DNA of 64,000 bases from Dehalococcoidia bacterium. GTDB taxonomy: Bacteria; Chloroflexota; Dehalococcoidia; Lucifugimonadales; UBA1123. Shown here one piece after another: positions 26,828-36,247 of the stretch. The notes beneath the pieces were generated by a model. It was not told the origin of the DNA and made no database searches. It saw only the letters and a program-made list of their open reading frames with translations. Location: positions 1 through 64,000 of the forward strand of contig VXRN01000017.1 of NCBI GenBank assembly GCA_009838465.1. The letters are read 5' to 3'. Within the stretch, counting starts at the first letter, position 1, and every line of letters begins with the position of its first letter. Position numbers and translations under genes: made by a program.

Positions 26828-27664
26828 TTGAGAATAGGGAATACGAGCATTGAATTATTGAAGGACGGTACATTCAGGGTGGACGGAGGCACTCTCTTCG
26901 GCCAGGTGGCTAAGAGTGAGTGGGAGCGCTACATCAAGCCCGACCGCAGAAATCGAGTAACCCTAGGGTTGAACGCCGTTCTGATTAACACACCCGAACT
27001 GAAGATACTCATAGACACCGGCGCGGGCAATAAGCGAATCGCCGAGATGCGAGACGATTTTAATCTGAATGGCAACAAACTCATAAAAGGGCTGAAGGAG
27101 CGCGGTCTGAGCGCTCGCGACATAGACATTGTTGTTCTCAGCAATCTACATTTCGACCACAGCGGTGGATGCACGAAGCTGGACCGTACCGGAACAGCCA
27201 TACCAATGTTCCCAAATGCGGTTTACATGATGCAGAGAAGTTCCTGGGATGCGGCGCAAGATCCCAACGAAAGATACCTCGACACGTTCTACGAAGAGGA
27301 CTACGAGCCACTGGCAGAACGCGACATGGTCAGGTTTCTGGACGACGGCGACGAGATCATTCCCGGCGTAACCGTCAAGCTCGCGCCCGGACCCTCTCAA
27401 GGGAATCAGATCGTTTTCATAGAGTACGGCAGCGAGAGGATAGTGTACGCGGGCGACTTGATTCCAACACCGTTCCACATGCCACTACACCACATTCCCG
27501 CGACGGCAGAGTTTCCGAATGACACTCTTGTACAGAAGCGCGAGCTCCTGGAGACTGCGATAGAAGGCGGCTGGCTCATAGTCTTCGGGCACGGCAACGA
27601 ATACAACTCCGCCTATGTCCGCGACCGTGGCGGAGTGTCACAACTGGTTCCCGTGGAGATATAG
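26828..27664 (+). CDS. MBL-fold protein with a degenerate metal site
   Basis: A 278-aa protein with the fold and length of AHL-lactonase-like MBL hydrolases. The core HxHxDH motif reads NLHFDHSGG, so the first His is Asn. The usual PGHTPGH region reads PGPSQGN, losing two more histidines. The acidic ligand in YAGDLIPT and a late FGHGN remain. Metal content or activity is therefore doubtful, or the site is rebuilt. The start is TTG, 8 bases after a GGGGG run. A terminator follows at 27692-27727. It seems to be a single-gene unit. Confidence 0.83.
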   Translation: MRIGNTSIELLKDGTFRVDGGTLFGQVAKSEWERYIKPDRRNRVTLGLNAVLINTPELKILIDTGAGNKRIAEMRDDFNLNGNKLIKGLKERGLSARDIDIVVLSNLHFDHSGGCTKLDRTGTAIPMFPNAVYMMQRSSWDAAQDPNERYLDTFYEEDYEPLAERDMVRFLDDGDEIIPGVTVKLAPGPSQGNQIVFIEYGSERIVYAGDLIPTPFHMPLHHIPATAEFPNDTLVQKRELLETAIEGGWLIVFGHGNEYNSAYVRDRGGVSQLVPVEI

Positions 27665-27691
27665 ACGTCGGTCCACTTCATGCAGCGATGC

Positions 27692-27727
27692 AAAGAGCCC
27701 CGCCGAGATTGTCAGGGGGGGCTCTTT
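27692..27727. terminator. Bidirectional terminator between convergent genes
   Basis: AAAGAGCCCC pairs with GGGGCTCTTT in the gap between the MBL gene and the convergent mtaB. The A-rich left side and T-rich right side allow action on both strands. Confidence 0.75.
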
Positions 27728-27800
27728 AATAGACGACTGTCTGCGGGCCTTCAATGCCGCGGGGTCAGGAAGTAACCGCACTCCCACCCCACGCGAGAGT

Positions 27801-29183
27801 TTACTCTCCCGGGATACGCGCGTTCATTACATCCCCATCGAAACTCTCCAATGCGGCGAGCGTTATGCGGTTGGCGAGGTCGGACTCTGACTGCGCGCGC
27901 GTTCTGAGATAATTATCCGTTAATCCCTGCCACACCATCCCCTTGTCAGATGATGTCGCCCTCTCCCAGAGGACCGGTCTCGTTTGCCCCACCGACGCCT
28001 CTCTGAAACGACGCGCAAGATCATCTACAACCGCGGTGAGTTCCTTGACTCTACCCGACTTGACTGTGGGATCTACCTGGTCATCGAAGTAAGCGGCGCT
28101 GGTGCCGGGCCTGATGGAATATGGGAAGACATGCACGGACGCAAGGCCGGCCTCGACGCAGGCGCTAACCGTCTCCTGGAAGTCGCTCTCCGTCTCGCCG
28201 GGGAATCCAACGATGGCGTCTGCGGTGACCGCAACACCAGGGACAGCCTCCTTCACTTGGCGAATCGAGCGCTGAAACTCGGCGGAAGTATAGCGGCGGC
28301 GCATTGTCTTTAGAACCGAGTCGCTGCCACTCTGGAGGGGAACGTGGAAATGCGGGCAGAGCCTTGGATCGTTCCAGAGCGCGAGCAGGTCGTCCGATAT
28401 GTCCTGTGGCTGGAGAGAGGAAATCCGAATCCTCGGCACCTCGGTCCGTTCCAGCAGGTTCCTGACCAAATCAGCGATGTCGGTATTCTCCAGGTCGAAT
28501 CCATATGAACCGAGTTGAGTCCCGGTCAGAACGACCTCCTGGCAGCCCATATCGGCGTATGACTTGGCCGTTGCTACGATGTCATCCACTGGGATGCTGC
28601 GTTCCCTGCCTCTCACCGTGGGCACTATGCAGTAGGCGCAGACCTGATCGCAGCCTTCCTGAATCTTCACCATCGCCCTGGAACGTATCCTCAGGACTTG
28701 GGCGAGGGCCTCGTCGCTGCCCACCGCACACGCAGAATCCGGGTCGGAAGCCAGATTGCCGATCATTCCTGCCAGCGACGGCTTGGAAACGTTGCCGGCG
28801 ACGAGGTCTATTTCCGGCATCGAGGACAGGTCATCGGGGGAGCGCTGAGCGTAGCAGCCCGTTACAACGACGATACTGTTCGGATTCCGCCTCTTGGCCG
28901 CTCTCACCGCCTGGCGCGCTTTGCGGTCGGCAACGTGAGTCACGGTACAGGTATTCAGGACATAAACATCTGCCTCTTCGATATTCTGAGCTACAGTGTA
29001 CCCTGCTATTCCGAGCTCTCGTGAAAGGAGTTGCGTATCGGCCTGATTGAGCTTGCAGCCGTGCGTCTCCATCATTACGGAAAGACCGTCAGCCGCTATC
29101 ACTTTCTCCTTCGAATCTGTCGGTGATTTCATCATTCCCTCGCGGCCACACACTTCCGTAAACGACTGGCGGCTGTAAGTCAT
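27801..29183 (-). CDS. mtaB: tRNA t6A37 methylthiotransferase (MtaB-like radical SAM)
   Basis: Radical SAM enzyme that adds a methylthio group to t6A37 in ANN-decoding tRNAs. The N-terminal UPF0004 domain has METHGCKLNQAD, VLNTCTVTHVADRK and VVTGCYAQRSP, with three cluster cysteines. The radical SAM motif is CDQVCAYCIVPTVRG, and a short TRAM-like tail ends the protein. The exact start is unclear: Met1 (29183) has TATAAT only 7 bases upstream, implying a leaderless mRNA, while Met17/18 and Met37 are internal options. It acts downstream of the t6A pathway started by the Sua5-type gene at 4696. Confidence 0.9.
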   Translation of the reverse strand: MTYSRQSFTEVCGREGMMKSPTDSKEKVIAADGLSVMMETHGCKLNQADTQLLSRELGIAGYTVAQNIEEADVYVLNTCTVTHVADRKARQAVRAAKRRNPNSIVVVTGCYAQRSPDDLSSMPEIDLVAGNVSKPSLAGMIGNLASDPDSACAVGSDEALAQVLRIRSRAMVKIQEGCDQVCAYCIVPTVRGRERSIPVDDIVATAKSYADMGCQEVVLTGTQLGSYGFDLENTDIADLVRNLLERTEVPRIRISSLQPQDISDDLLALWNDPRLCPHFHVPLQSGSDSVLKTMRRRYTSAEFQRSIRQVKEAVPGVAVTADAIVGFPGETESDFQETVSACVEAGLASVHVFPYSIRPGTSAAYFDDQVDPTVKSGRVKELTAVVDDLARRFREASVGQTRPVLWERATSSDKGMVWQGLTDNYLRTRAQSESDLANRITLAALESFDGDVMNARIPGE

Positions 29184-29215
29184 CTACTGAATTATATATA
29201 GTCGTTCCCTGCCTG

Positions 29216-29224
29216 TGCTACAAT
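29216..29224 (+). promoter_or_regulatory. Extended -10 promoter element
   Basis: TGCTACAAT inside CTGTGCTACAATTCG lies about 60 bases before the gene at 29283. The same TGCTAnAAT pattern precedes several other plus-strand genes here (31075, 35229, 50145, 60695). Confidence 0.5.
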
Positions 29225-29282
29225 TCGTTCTGCTTTCCATGTCCCCTCCTAGAGTGAATCGCTACACCTGTCCTGACTCAAT

Positions 29283-29783
29283 ATGACAATCGCGCAAGAC
29301 CAAGACGCACTTGAAATGTGGGTCAGTCGCACCCGCAGGATGGTTGGCTACCTGGATGAGGCGCTGGCCTTCCTGGGACGGGCGGGCGGCCAGTTCCCTG
29401 TACTGGAGTCGGACATCGGCCTTGTCTGCCGCTTGTGGGCAGTCGCGGATGAACATGACGAGATAATGTGCCGCGCCTTAACGAGTTTCGACTCGGATCT
29501 GTTCGAAACCCCAGGTGAGTTGGACATAACGCGAGGAGTGGAAACCCGTCCCACGGCTGAGCAAGAATCCGGCATCATATTTCTCTGCACGTGGTCCATG
29601 GTGCGCCCGGAACAAGATAGGGTGAGCTGCGTTCTGTACGCCGAGCAACTTACGGGCTCCGTTGGCCTGGAAGTGCGCGACAGTGGAGGTTCCAGCCATC
29701 CCCTGCCCTTCCCGATTACCGATTCGTCGGACGTGTACAAGACCCTCAGCGACAGTTTCTTCAGACTTGTCGCAAGACTGTAA
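29283..29783 (+). CDS. Hypothetical protein
   Basis: A 166-aa protein I do not recognise. It is acidic, with a predicted helical N-terminal part (residues 1-70) and a probable beta-rich second half ending in LSDSFFRLVARL. There is no signal peptide or membrane segment. ATG 29283 sits just after a plausible promoter. It lies 58 bases upstream of the glutaredoxin-thioredoxin reductase fusion on the same strand and may be co-transcribed with it. Confidence 0.65.
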   Translation: MTIAQDQDALEMWVSRTRRMVGYLDEALAFLGRAGGQFPVLESDIGLVCRLWAVADEHDEIMCRALTSFDSDLFETPGELDITRGVETRPTAEQESGIIFLCTWSMVRPEQDRVSCVLYAEQLTGSVGLEVRDSGGSSHPLPFPITDSSDVYKTLSDSFFRLVARL

Positions 29784-29841
29784 CTCACCTCACTGGGGAT
29801 AAGAGGACATCGGATTGAGTGTTCACACGGAGGGACTTTAG

Positions 29842-31062
29842 ATGACAGATACAGGCGAAACCAGGATAGCGGTGTTCGGCGCTCCCTGGTGTCCCGACTG
29901 CAAGCAGGCCAAACAGTTTCTCGGCGAACAGAGAATATCCTACGACTGGATTGACATAGACCTGGACGAGAGTGGTCGTGACTACGTCAGGCAGGTAAAT
30001 GACGGCAAGCAGATCATTCCGACAATTGTATTCGAAGACGGCTCCATTCTCGTCGAGCCTACCAACGCGGAACTCGCGCTCAAGCTGGGCCTGAATCTGA
30101 CCGCGTCCCGCACATTCTATGACCTTATCGTGGTAGGAGGCGGACCTGCCGGCCTGACCGCCGCGCTGTACGCGGCGCGCGAGGGTATAGAGACGCTGGT
30201 AATCGAACAGAGTGCTATCGGCGGCCAGGCCGGGGTGACGGAGCGGATCGAGAATTACCCTGGATTCCCCCAAGGGGTGAATGGCGCATACTTAGCGGAA
30301 CAGATGCGACTTCAGGCCGAGAAATTCGGTGTCGAGATACTCCAGGCGCAGTCAGTCACCGACTTGCGTTCGGAAGGGAATTTCAAGATAGTCTCCACAG
30401 ATGCGGGGGACGAGTATTCGTCAGGCGCGGTCGTTGTCGCCACTGGTAGCAGATACAGAAGACTCGACGTGCCGGGTGAGGAAGATCTGATAGGCGTGGG
30501 CATACACTTCTGCGCGACATGCGACGGCCCTTTCTATAAGAATCGAGAACTGCTTGTAATTGGCGGCGGCAACAGCGCGGTGGAAGAGGGGATCTTCCTG
30601 ACCAGATTCGCCTCCAAAGTGATGATCCTGGCAAGGGGCGACCAGCTCCGGGCAAGTCAGATACTCAGAGAAAGAGCTGAGAACGAACCGAAGTTGGAAG
30701 TCCGCACTCATACATCGGTGCAGGAATTCAGAGGAAATTCCAGTATAGAATCTGTTCTGGTAACCGATTCTCGAAGTGGTGAAAGCGAGGAGCTTCACCC
30801 GGCAGGAGTTTTCGTGTTCATAGGGCTGGATCCAAACACCGGGTTCGTGCGTGGCACGCTGGATACTGATAGATGGGGTTTCATAAAGACCGATATGACA
30901 TTCCAATCAACAATGTCCGGGGTCTATGCGGCTGGAGACGTTCGAGCCGGCAGCACCAAGCAGTTGGCGGCGGCTGTGGGCGAGGGTACGACGGCGGCCA
31001 TGATGGTCAGGGGCTACCTAGAACGGCTCCAGGGGAACCGTGGTTACGCCGGAGACGAGTAA
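29842..31062 (+). CDS. Glutaredoxin-thioredoxin reductase fusion
   Basis: A 406-aa flavoprotein disulfide reductase. Residues 1-80 form a glutaredoxin-like domain with the dithiol motif APWCPDCKQAKQF and the cis-proline region QIIPTIVFEDG. From about residue 92 it is a thioredoxin reductase: FAD site VGGGPAGLTAALYAAREG, redox-active CATCDGPF, NADPH site VIGGGNSAVEEG, and YAAGDVRAGSTKQLA near the end. The fusion suggests electron flow from NADPH through FAD and CATC straight to the tethered glutaredoxin. A GGAGGGAC ribosome site precedes the ATG. Confidence 0.93.
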   Translation: MTDTGETRIAVFGAPWCPDCKQAKQFLGEQRISYDWIDIDLDESGRDYVRQVNDGKQIIPTIVFEDGSILVEPTNAELALKLGLNLTASRTFYDLIVVGGGPAGLTAALYAAREGIETLVIEQSAIGGQAGVTERIENYPGFPQGVNGAYLAEQMRLQAEKFGVEILQAQSVTDLRSEGNFKIVSTDAGDEYSSGAVVVATGSRYRRLDVPGEEDLIGVGIHFCATCDGPFYKNRELLVIGGGNSAVEEGIFLTRFASKVMILARGDQLRASQILRERAENEPKLEVRTHTSVQEFRGNSSIESVLVTDSRSGESEELHPAGVFVFIGLDPNTGFVRGTLDTDRWGFIKTDMTFQSTMSGVYAAGDVRAGSTKQLAAAVGEGTTAAMMVRGYLERLQGNRGYAGDE

Positions 31063-31074
31063 TATCCTCGTCTG

Positions 31075-31083
31075 TGCTATAAT
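31075..31083 (+). promoter_or_regulatory. Extended -10 promoter for fabF
   Basis: TGCTATAAT within CTGTGCTATAATCCC lies about 70 bases before fabF. No convincing -35 box is visible, as expected for extended -10 promoters. Confidence 0.6.
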
Positions 31084-31151
31084 CCCTATCGAAGTTTGGG
31101 CTTCGAAAGACGCCAATTGAGCGGACGCCCTTCCCTTGGGAGTTTCTCCGA

Positions 31152-32396
31152 ATGATCCCTAATCGAGTTGTGGTAACTGGCGTGGGCATCGTTAGCCCCC
31201 TGGGACTGGACACCGAGTCAACGTGGAAGAGTTTACTTTCCGGTCAATCCGGTGTCGGACCGATAACGGCATTCGACACCGAGGGCTACGGCACGACCAT
31301 CGCCGCCGAAGTAAAGGACTTCGAGCCTGAAGGTCTGCTTGGACGCAAGGAAGCAAGGCGGATGGACAGGTTCGTCCAACTCGCCGCTGTCGCCGCGTTG
31401 GAGTCGGCGGGTGCGTCGGGCATAGAGATAACGCCCGAAAACAGCGCGCGGATGTCCGTTATGATCGCGAGTGGCATCGGTGGCATAATCACGCTGTCGG
31501 ACCAGGTGGGCGTGCTGGAAAATCGCGGGCCGAAGCGGATATCGCCGTTTCTCGTCCCGATGATGCTCCCCGACATGGCCTCTGGGCAGGTCTCGATGAT
31601 GATGGGGGCGAAAGGGCCAAACTACAGTACCGTTTCGGCCTGTTCCAGCGCCGCGGACACAATCGGGCAGGCATTCGAAGCAATCCGCCGGGGTGACGTG
31701 GACGCGGCATTCGCAGGTGGATCGGAGGCGGCGATATGTCCGATAGGCGTGGCCGGATTCAATGCTTGCCACGCGCTCTCCAAGCGAAACGACGAGCCTG
31801 AAAAGGCGTCCAGGCCGTTCGATGCCGACCGCGACGGGTTCGTTCTCGGTGAGGGAGGCGCTGTGCTGGTACTCGAAAGTCTCGAGCACGCGATTGCCAG
31901 GGGGGCGACGCCCATAGTTGAAATGACCGGCTACGGCTCCAGCGCCGACGCGCATCACATCACCCAGCCAGCGCCCGAAGGTGAGGGCGCCGCCAGGGCT
32001 ATGAGCATGGCCCTCAACCAGGCACAGACACAACCCGAGGAAATCGGCTACGTGAACGCGCACGGCACATCAACCCCACTGAACGACAAGTACGAGACCA
32101 TGGCGCTGAAATCCGTCTTCGGTGAAGAAGCCTATAAAGTACCAATAAGCTCGACCAAGTCCATGACGGGCCACCTGCTGGGAGCAAGCGGCGCCCTGGA
32201 GGCTGCGGTCACGGTGCTTGCTCTGTCGAGATGGGCGATACCCCCTACTATCAATCTCGAAACACCCGACCCTGAATGTGACCTTGACTACACCCCGCAT
32301 ATGCTCAGGAGAGGGCGCATACGCTCCGCTATGAGCAATTCGTTCGGATTCGGCGGACACAACGCTTCGCTGGTGTTCCAGGAATTCGAGGAATGA
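31152..32396 (+). CDS. fabF: Beta-ketoacyl-ACP synthase II
   Basis: Condenses malonyl-ACP with acyl-ACP in fatty acid elongation. The 414-aa KAS II has the active-site Cys in STVSACSSAADTIGQA near residue 164, and the two catalytic His in NAHGTSTPLND and KSMTGHLLGASG. The N-terminus RVVVTGVGIVSPLG and the C-terminus SNSFGFGGHNASL are typical. acpP and fabD/G are not adjacent, so this gene is apart from a fab cluster. Confidence 0.96.
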   Translation: MIPNRVVVTGVGIVSPLGLDTESTWKSLLSGQSGVGPITAFDTEGYGTTIAAEVKDFEPEGLLGRKEARRMDRFVQLAAVAALESAGASGIEITPENSARMSVMIASGIGGIITLSDQVGVLENRGPKRISPFLVPMMLPDMASGQVSMMMGAKGPNYSTVSACSSAADTIGQAFEAIRRGDVDAAFAGGSEAAICPIGVAGFNACHALSKRNDEPEKASRPFDADRDGFVLGEGGAVLVLESLEHAIARGATPIVEMTGYGSSADAHHITQPAPEGEGAARAMSMALNQAQTQPEEIGYVNAHGTSTPLNDKYETMALKSVFGEEAYKVPISSTKSMTGHLLGASGALEAAVTVLALSRWAIPPTINLETPDPECDLDYTPHMLRRGRIRSAMSNSFGFGGHNASLVFQEFEE

Positions 32397-32502
32397 CAGA
32401 CGAGCGCGCGTCCTGCCAACTCCATTCCCTTCGGTGATTTCCCGTAAAATCGTTACCGAATGACGCTTTAAGTTATCGCCATTAGGGTGAAAGCTTAAAG
32501 GC

Positions 32503-34251
32503 ATGGAGACGATTGCGCTCCCACTTTCACCAGGACGGATTTTATTGAGACCTAACTGGAACCTGATGCCGCCCGTGCCCGATGACGTTGTAGGCGCGCT
32601 CGGATTTCCGCGTAACCAGGCCCAGCTTCTATTCAACAGGGGATTGAGTTCGCGACGGGAGGCTCAGTCATTCCTGACGACGGATGAGTCGCAGATACAC
32701 GACCCCTTCCTCCTGACAGACATGGACAGTGCGGTGCCCAGGATAGGGCGCGCGATTGCAGATGGCGAGCGTATAGGTGTCTTCGGGGACTTCGACATTG
32801 ACGGGATCAGCGGCACGGCGGTCATAGTCACCGGGCTGCGAAACCTGAACGCCAACGTCACGCCTTACATACCCAACAGAAACCGCGTTGAAGAGGGGCA
32901 TGGCCTGAACCAGTCCGCCATACGCTTCCTGGCTAGCAGCGGCGTCACCCTTCTGATTACGGTGGACTGCGGAAGTTCCGACTCCGACGAAGTGAAGCTG
33001 GCATCGTCCCTGGGGATAGACACCATCATCACCGACCACCATACAGTACTCGATTTCCCCCCTGCCCTGGCCTTCATCAGCGCGAACAGACCTGACTCTG
33101 AGTATCCTTTTCGATCCCTGGCGGGCGTCGGAATGGCATACAAGCTGATTCAGGCAGTCTATCAGGACGCCGGATTGGAGGAGCCGAGCGAACTGCTGGA
33201 GTTCGTCGCGCTTGGCACCGTCAGCGACGTCGTTCCCCTACAAGGTGAGAATCGCTACTTCGTCAAAGAAGGTCTGTGCCGACTGAACAGAACCAGTGTC
33301 CCGGGACTCAGCGCGCTGATCGAGGCTTCCGGCTATCGCGGCAAAGAACTCGACACCACTGCGCTCTCGTTCGGCCTCATCCCGCGCCTGAACGCTCCCG
33401 GAAGGCTGTACGACGCTGAAGATGCTAGATACATGGCCCTGAACCTCATGACCACCTCCGATGCTGACAGCGCGCGCTACATGGCCGCCGACATGGAGGT
33501 CTCAAACAGACGACGACAGGCGCTGACTGAAGAGGGTGTATCACAGGCCAGGGCACAGGTAGCCAAGCGGTGGGGCCGCTCCTCCCTCCCCGGCATAATC
33601 ATGGTTGGGCACAGTGACTGGAAGCCGGGCATAGTCGGCCTAATCGCATCGAAACTGGTGGATATGTACAACCGGCCCGCGATTGCCGTCTCAGTAGGCG
33701 AAAGCGAGAGCAGAGCGAGCGCGAGAACCGTTCCCGGCTTCAGCATATTCGAGCCAATCGAGATGAAGAGCGAGCTGTTCGTTAAGTTCGGAGGACACCA
33801 ACAGGCCGCCGGTTTCACGACTTCCAACGCACACTTGAGAACACTTGCAGACCACTTCGAAGCTGTCTCTGAAGGACTGTTCGACAGCAGCGCGGGAGAT
33901 GTCCCACTCGACATCGAAATGAAGGCCGGTCCATCGCCGGTGGCCAAGGACCTCTTCGATTTTACGCTCGAACTGGCGCCTTTCGGACAGTCCAATCCCC
34001 AGCCGCTTTTCGCATCCGAACCTCTCTATGTAGTCAACTCCTTCGGCGTCGGCTCAGGCAAGCACCTCAAGTTCACCCTGCAAGACCAAGGCGGTTCAAC
34101 GTGGGACGCTATTGCATTCAGGCAAGGCAGACGTATCAGAGAGGCTGCGCCGGGCAACTATCTCAACGTCGCTTACAGAATGGAACTCAACACCTGGCGC
34201 GGCTCCACCAACCTTCAACTTGTGGTTGAAGATTTCGCACCGTCCGCATAG
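32503..34251 (+). CDS. recJ: Single-stranded-DNA-specific exonuclease RecJ
   Basis: 5'-3' single-strand exonuclease in recombination and mismatch repair. The 582-aa protein has the DHH phosphoesterase motifs: GVFGDFDIDGISGTA near residue 91, LLITVDCGSSD, and TDHHTVLDFPPAL near residue 178. The DHHA1 domain appears as KFGGHQQAAGFT near residue 430, and an OB-like domain closes the protein. Length is typical for RecJ. It is convergent with lgt, with stops 11 bases apart. Confidence 0.93.
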   Translation: METIALPLSPGRILLRPNWNLMPPVPDDVVGALGFPRNQAQLLFNRGLSSRREAQSFLTTDESQIHDPFLLTDMDSAVPRIGRAIADGERIGVFGDFDIDGISGTAVIVTGLRNLNANVTPYIPNRNRVEEGHGLNQSAIRFLASSGVTLLITVDCGSSDSDEVKLASSLGIDTIITDHHTVLDFPPALAFISANRPDSEYPFRSLAGVGMAYKLIQAVYQDAGLEEPSELLEFVALGTVSDVVPLQGENRYFVKEGLCRLNRTSVPGLSALIEASGYRGKELDTTALSFGLIPRLNAPGRLYDAEDARYMALNLMTTSDADSARYMAADMEVSNRRRQALTEEGVSQARAQVAKRWGRSSLPGIIMVGHSDWKPGIVGLIASKLVDMYNRPAIAVSVGESESRASARTVPGFSIFEPIEMKSELFVKFGGHQQAAGFTTSNAHLRTLADHFEAVSEGLFDSSAGDVPLDIEMKAGPSPVAKDLFDFTLELAPFGQSNPQPLFASEPLYVVNSFGVGSGKHLKFTLQDQGGSTWDAIAFRQGRRIREAAPGNYLNVAYRMELNTWRGSTNLQLVVEDFAPSA

Positions 34252-34262
34252 ATTACCGAGTC

Positions 34263-35123
34263 CTATCCGCGCTGTCGCCTCCGGCGCTCGGCTCTCGAAC
34301 CTTGCTTCTCTGGCGGGATTGGCATATCCGGGACTTCACCCGCCGGTATAGGGCGAGCCTTTATCAGCAGGAGCGGCACCGTAATCACCAGTACCAGCAG
34401 GGCTATAAAGTGGGCTTCCTGCATCCCGAACGCCCATATCCTGTCCTCTCGCAGGAAAGTTACTCCGAATCTTCCCAGCGAGTAGAGGGCCAGATAGAGC
34501 GCGAAGAGCATACCGTCCGGACGCAGCCGATTTCGCAGTTTCCATATCACGAAGAGCGAGAGCATATTCCAGATCATCTCATATGCGATCACGGGCTGTA
34601 CCGACACACCAAGTCCGTTTACACAACGTCCGGCGTCGGAAGCAGGATTAGTCCAAATAAACCCAAACGCAAAATCCCACGCTTTCGCACAATGTTCCCC
34701 GTTCACGATATCGCCCAGGCGACCGATGGTCTGCACGAACAGCATGGCAGGAGCGGTCAAATCGGCGATGACACCGACCGGGTGTTTCCGCCAGAGCGCA
34801 TACGCGGCTCCGCCCAGGAATCCACCGAGTATGCCGCCCCAGAGTCCGATGCCGCCGTTCCAGACAGCTATCACCTGGCCCGGATTATTTTGGTAGAAAC
34901 TCCAGTGGTCTATCACGTGAACCACACGCGCGCCGACTATGCCACATATAATCGCCCATGTCGCAATCGAGTACACGTCGTCGGGATGGATACCACGCAT
35001 AGGGGCCCATCGTCCAACCAGAAACACAGCCGTTGCGACCGCGATGAAGCTGAAGAAGCCGTGCCAACTGAGAACGAACGTGCCGAAGGCGACGAGATTC
35101 GGGCCTATGTCAATTTCAATCAT
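34263..35123 (-). CDS. lgt: Prolipoprotein diacylglyceryl transferase
   Basis: Membrane enzyme that attaches diacylglycerol to the lipobox Cys of prolipoproteins. The 286-aa protein has about seven membrane segments. Signature regions are GIGLWGGILGGFLGG near residue 90 and the Lgt motif QTIGRLGDIVNGEHCAKAW near residue 130, with SLGRFGVTFLREDR near residue 222. A basic tail, ERRRRQRG, ends the protein. Its presence shows a lipoprotein export pathway. Confidence 0.94.
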   Translation of the reverse strand: MIEIDIGPNLVAFGTFVLSWHGFFSFIAVATAVFLVGRWAPMRGIHPDDVYSIATWAIICGIVGARVVHVIDHWSFYQNNPGQVIAVWNGGIGLWGGILGGFLGGAAYALWRKHPVGVIADLTAPAMLFVQTIGRLGDIVNGEHCAKAWDFAFGFIWTNPASDAGRCVNGLGVSVQPVIAYEMIWNMLSLFVIWKLRNRLRPDGMLFALYLALYSLGRFGVTFLREDRIWAFGMQEAHFIALLVLVITVPLLLIKARPIPAGEVPDMPIPPEKQGSRAERRRRQRG

Positions 35124-35228
35124 CTGCTAATGTCCTGAATCACGTATTTATTGAGAAGAAGCGCAATGCGATCTGTGGATGCTTCAACTAGAAAGGTCGT
35201 GGAACTGCGTCACCTGCCAGGCGCCGTC

Positions 35229-35237
35229 TGCTAGAAT
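35229..35237 (+). promoter_or_regulatory. Extended -10 element before the Xer gene
   Basis: TGCTAGAAT within CGTCTGCTAGAATC lies 36 bases before ATG 35273. It matches the element ahead of fabF at seven of the nine positions or better. Confidence 0.5.
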
Positions 35238-35272
35238 CAAAGACTACCCTAATGATACAAGGCCGTGCATTT

Positions 35273-36178
35273 ATGAACGAACTCGTGGAAAACTTCCTCC
35301 ACTACATGACCGTAGAACGCGGCGCTTCGCCGAACACTCTTGCGGCCTATCGGAATGATCTTACGCAGCTTACCGAATTTCTCATGTCGGCCAACGGTCT
35401 CTCAAACGAGCATATCGCCTGGGAGGAAGTCACCGAGCAGGTAATCTCAGATTATGTCCTGTATCTGCATGGATTAGGATATTCGGAAACGACCAGGGCG
35501 CGCAAGATTGCCTCTACGAAGTCGCTGTTCGGGTTTCTCGTAATCGAGGGCGCTTTGGAGGCCAATCCCACGGCGAATGTGAGCGCGCCAAGAGTCGGTC
35601 GCTCCCTTCCGGAAGCGCTGACTATCGAGGAAGTTGACAGGCTCCTCGCCGCCCCGGGCGAAGTTCACACACCGGAGGCAGTACGCGACCAGGCTATGCT
35701 GGAACTTCTCTACGCAAGCGGGATGCGAGTGAGCGAACTGCTCTCGCTCGATATCGAGGACGTGTCAATCGAGTCGGGAGCGGTAAGGTGTTTCGGCAAG
35801 GGGGGCAAGGAGAGAATCGTACCGATTCACGGCCAGGCGACCGAGGCAGTGAAATACTACATCGAGGAAGTCCGCCCCGGCCTGCTGCGCTCAAAGCCCA
35901 CTACCGCCTTGTTCCTGAACCGTAGGGGAAACAGGCTGACACGGCAGGGTTTCTGGCTGATCCTGAAGGGTCATTGCCAAAGGGCAGGTCTCCATGGCAA
36001 GATCACTCCCCATACGCTGAGGCACAGTTTCGCGACACACTTGCTTCACGGCGGCGCTCCCCTGAGACACGTCCAGGAACTACTCGGCCATGCCAGTATC
36101 AGCACGACCCAGGTTTACACACACCTGACAAGCGAGCACGTTCGCTCCGAGTACGACCACTCGCATCCCAGGGCCTGA
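35273..36178 (+). CDS. Tyrosine recombinase XerC/XerD
   Basis: Site-specific recombinase that resolves chromosome dimers. The N-terminal SAM-like DNA-binding domain (NELVENFLHYMTVERG onward) is followed by the catalytic domain with Arg in YASGMRVSELLSLD, Lys in FGKGGKERIVPIH, His/Arg in HTLRHSFATHLLH, His in LLGHASISTTQ, and Tyr in VYTHL. At about 300 aa it fits XerC or XerD; I cannot tell which. An upstream start at 35252 is open, but ATG 35273 gives the usual N-terminus. It is not near the mobile element and is probably the housekeeping enzyme. Confidence 0.92.
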   Translation: MNELVENFLHYMTVERGASPNTLAAYRNDLTQLTEFLMSANGLSNEHIAWEEVTEQVISDYVLYLHGLGYSETTRARKIASTKSLFGFLVIEGALEANPTANVSAPRVGRSLPEALTIEEVDRLLAAPGEVHTPEAVRDQAMLELLYASGMRVSELLSLDIEDVSIESGAVRCFGKGGKERIVPIHGQATEAVKYYIEEVRPGLLRSKPTTALFLNRRGNRLTRQGFWLILKGHCQRAGLHGKITPHTLRHSFATHLLHGGAPLRHVQELLGHASISTTQVYTHLTSEHVRSEYDHSHPRA

Positions 36179-36247
36179 TTTGAAACATTTCCCCGACAGG
36201 TTTATCCTTATCTTGCCTTATATCTCCTACACAGGAGGAAGAATGAA

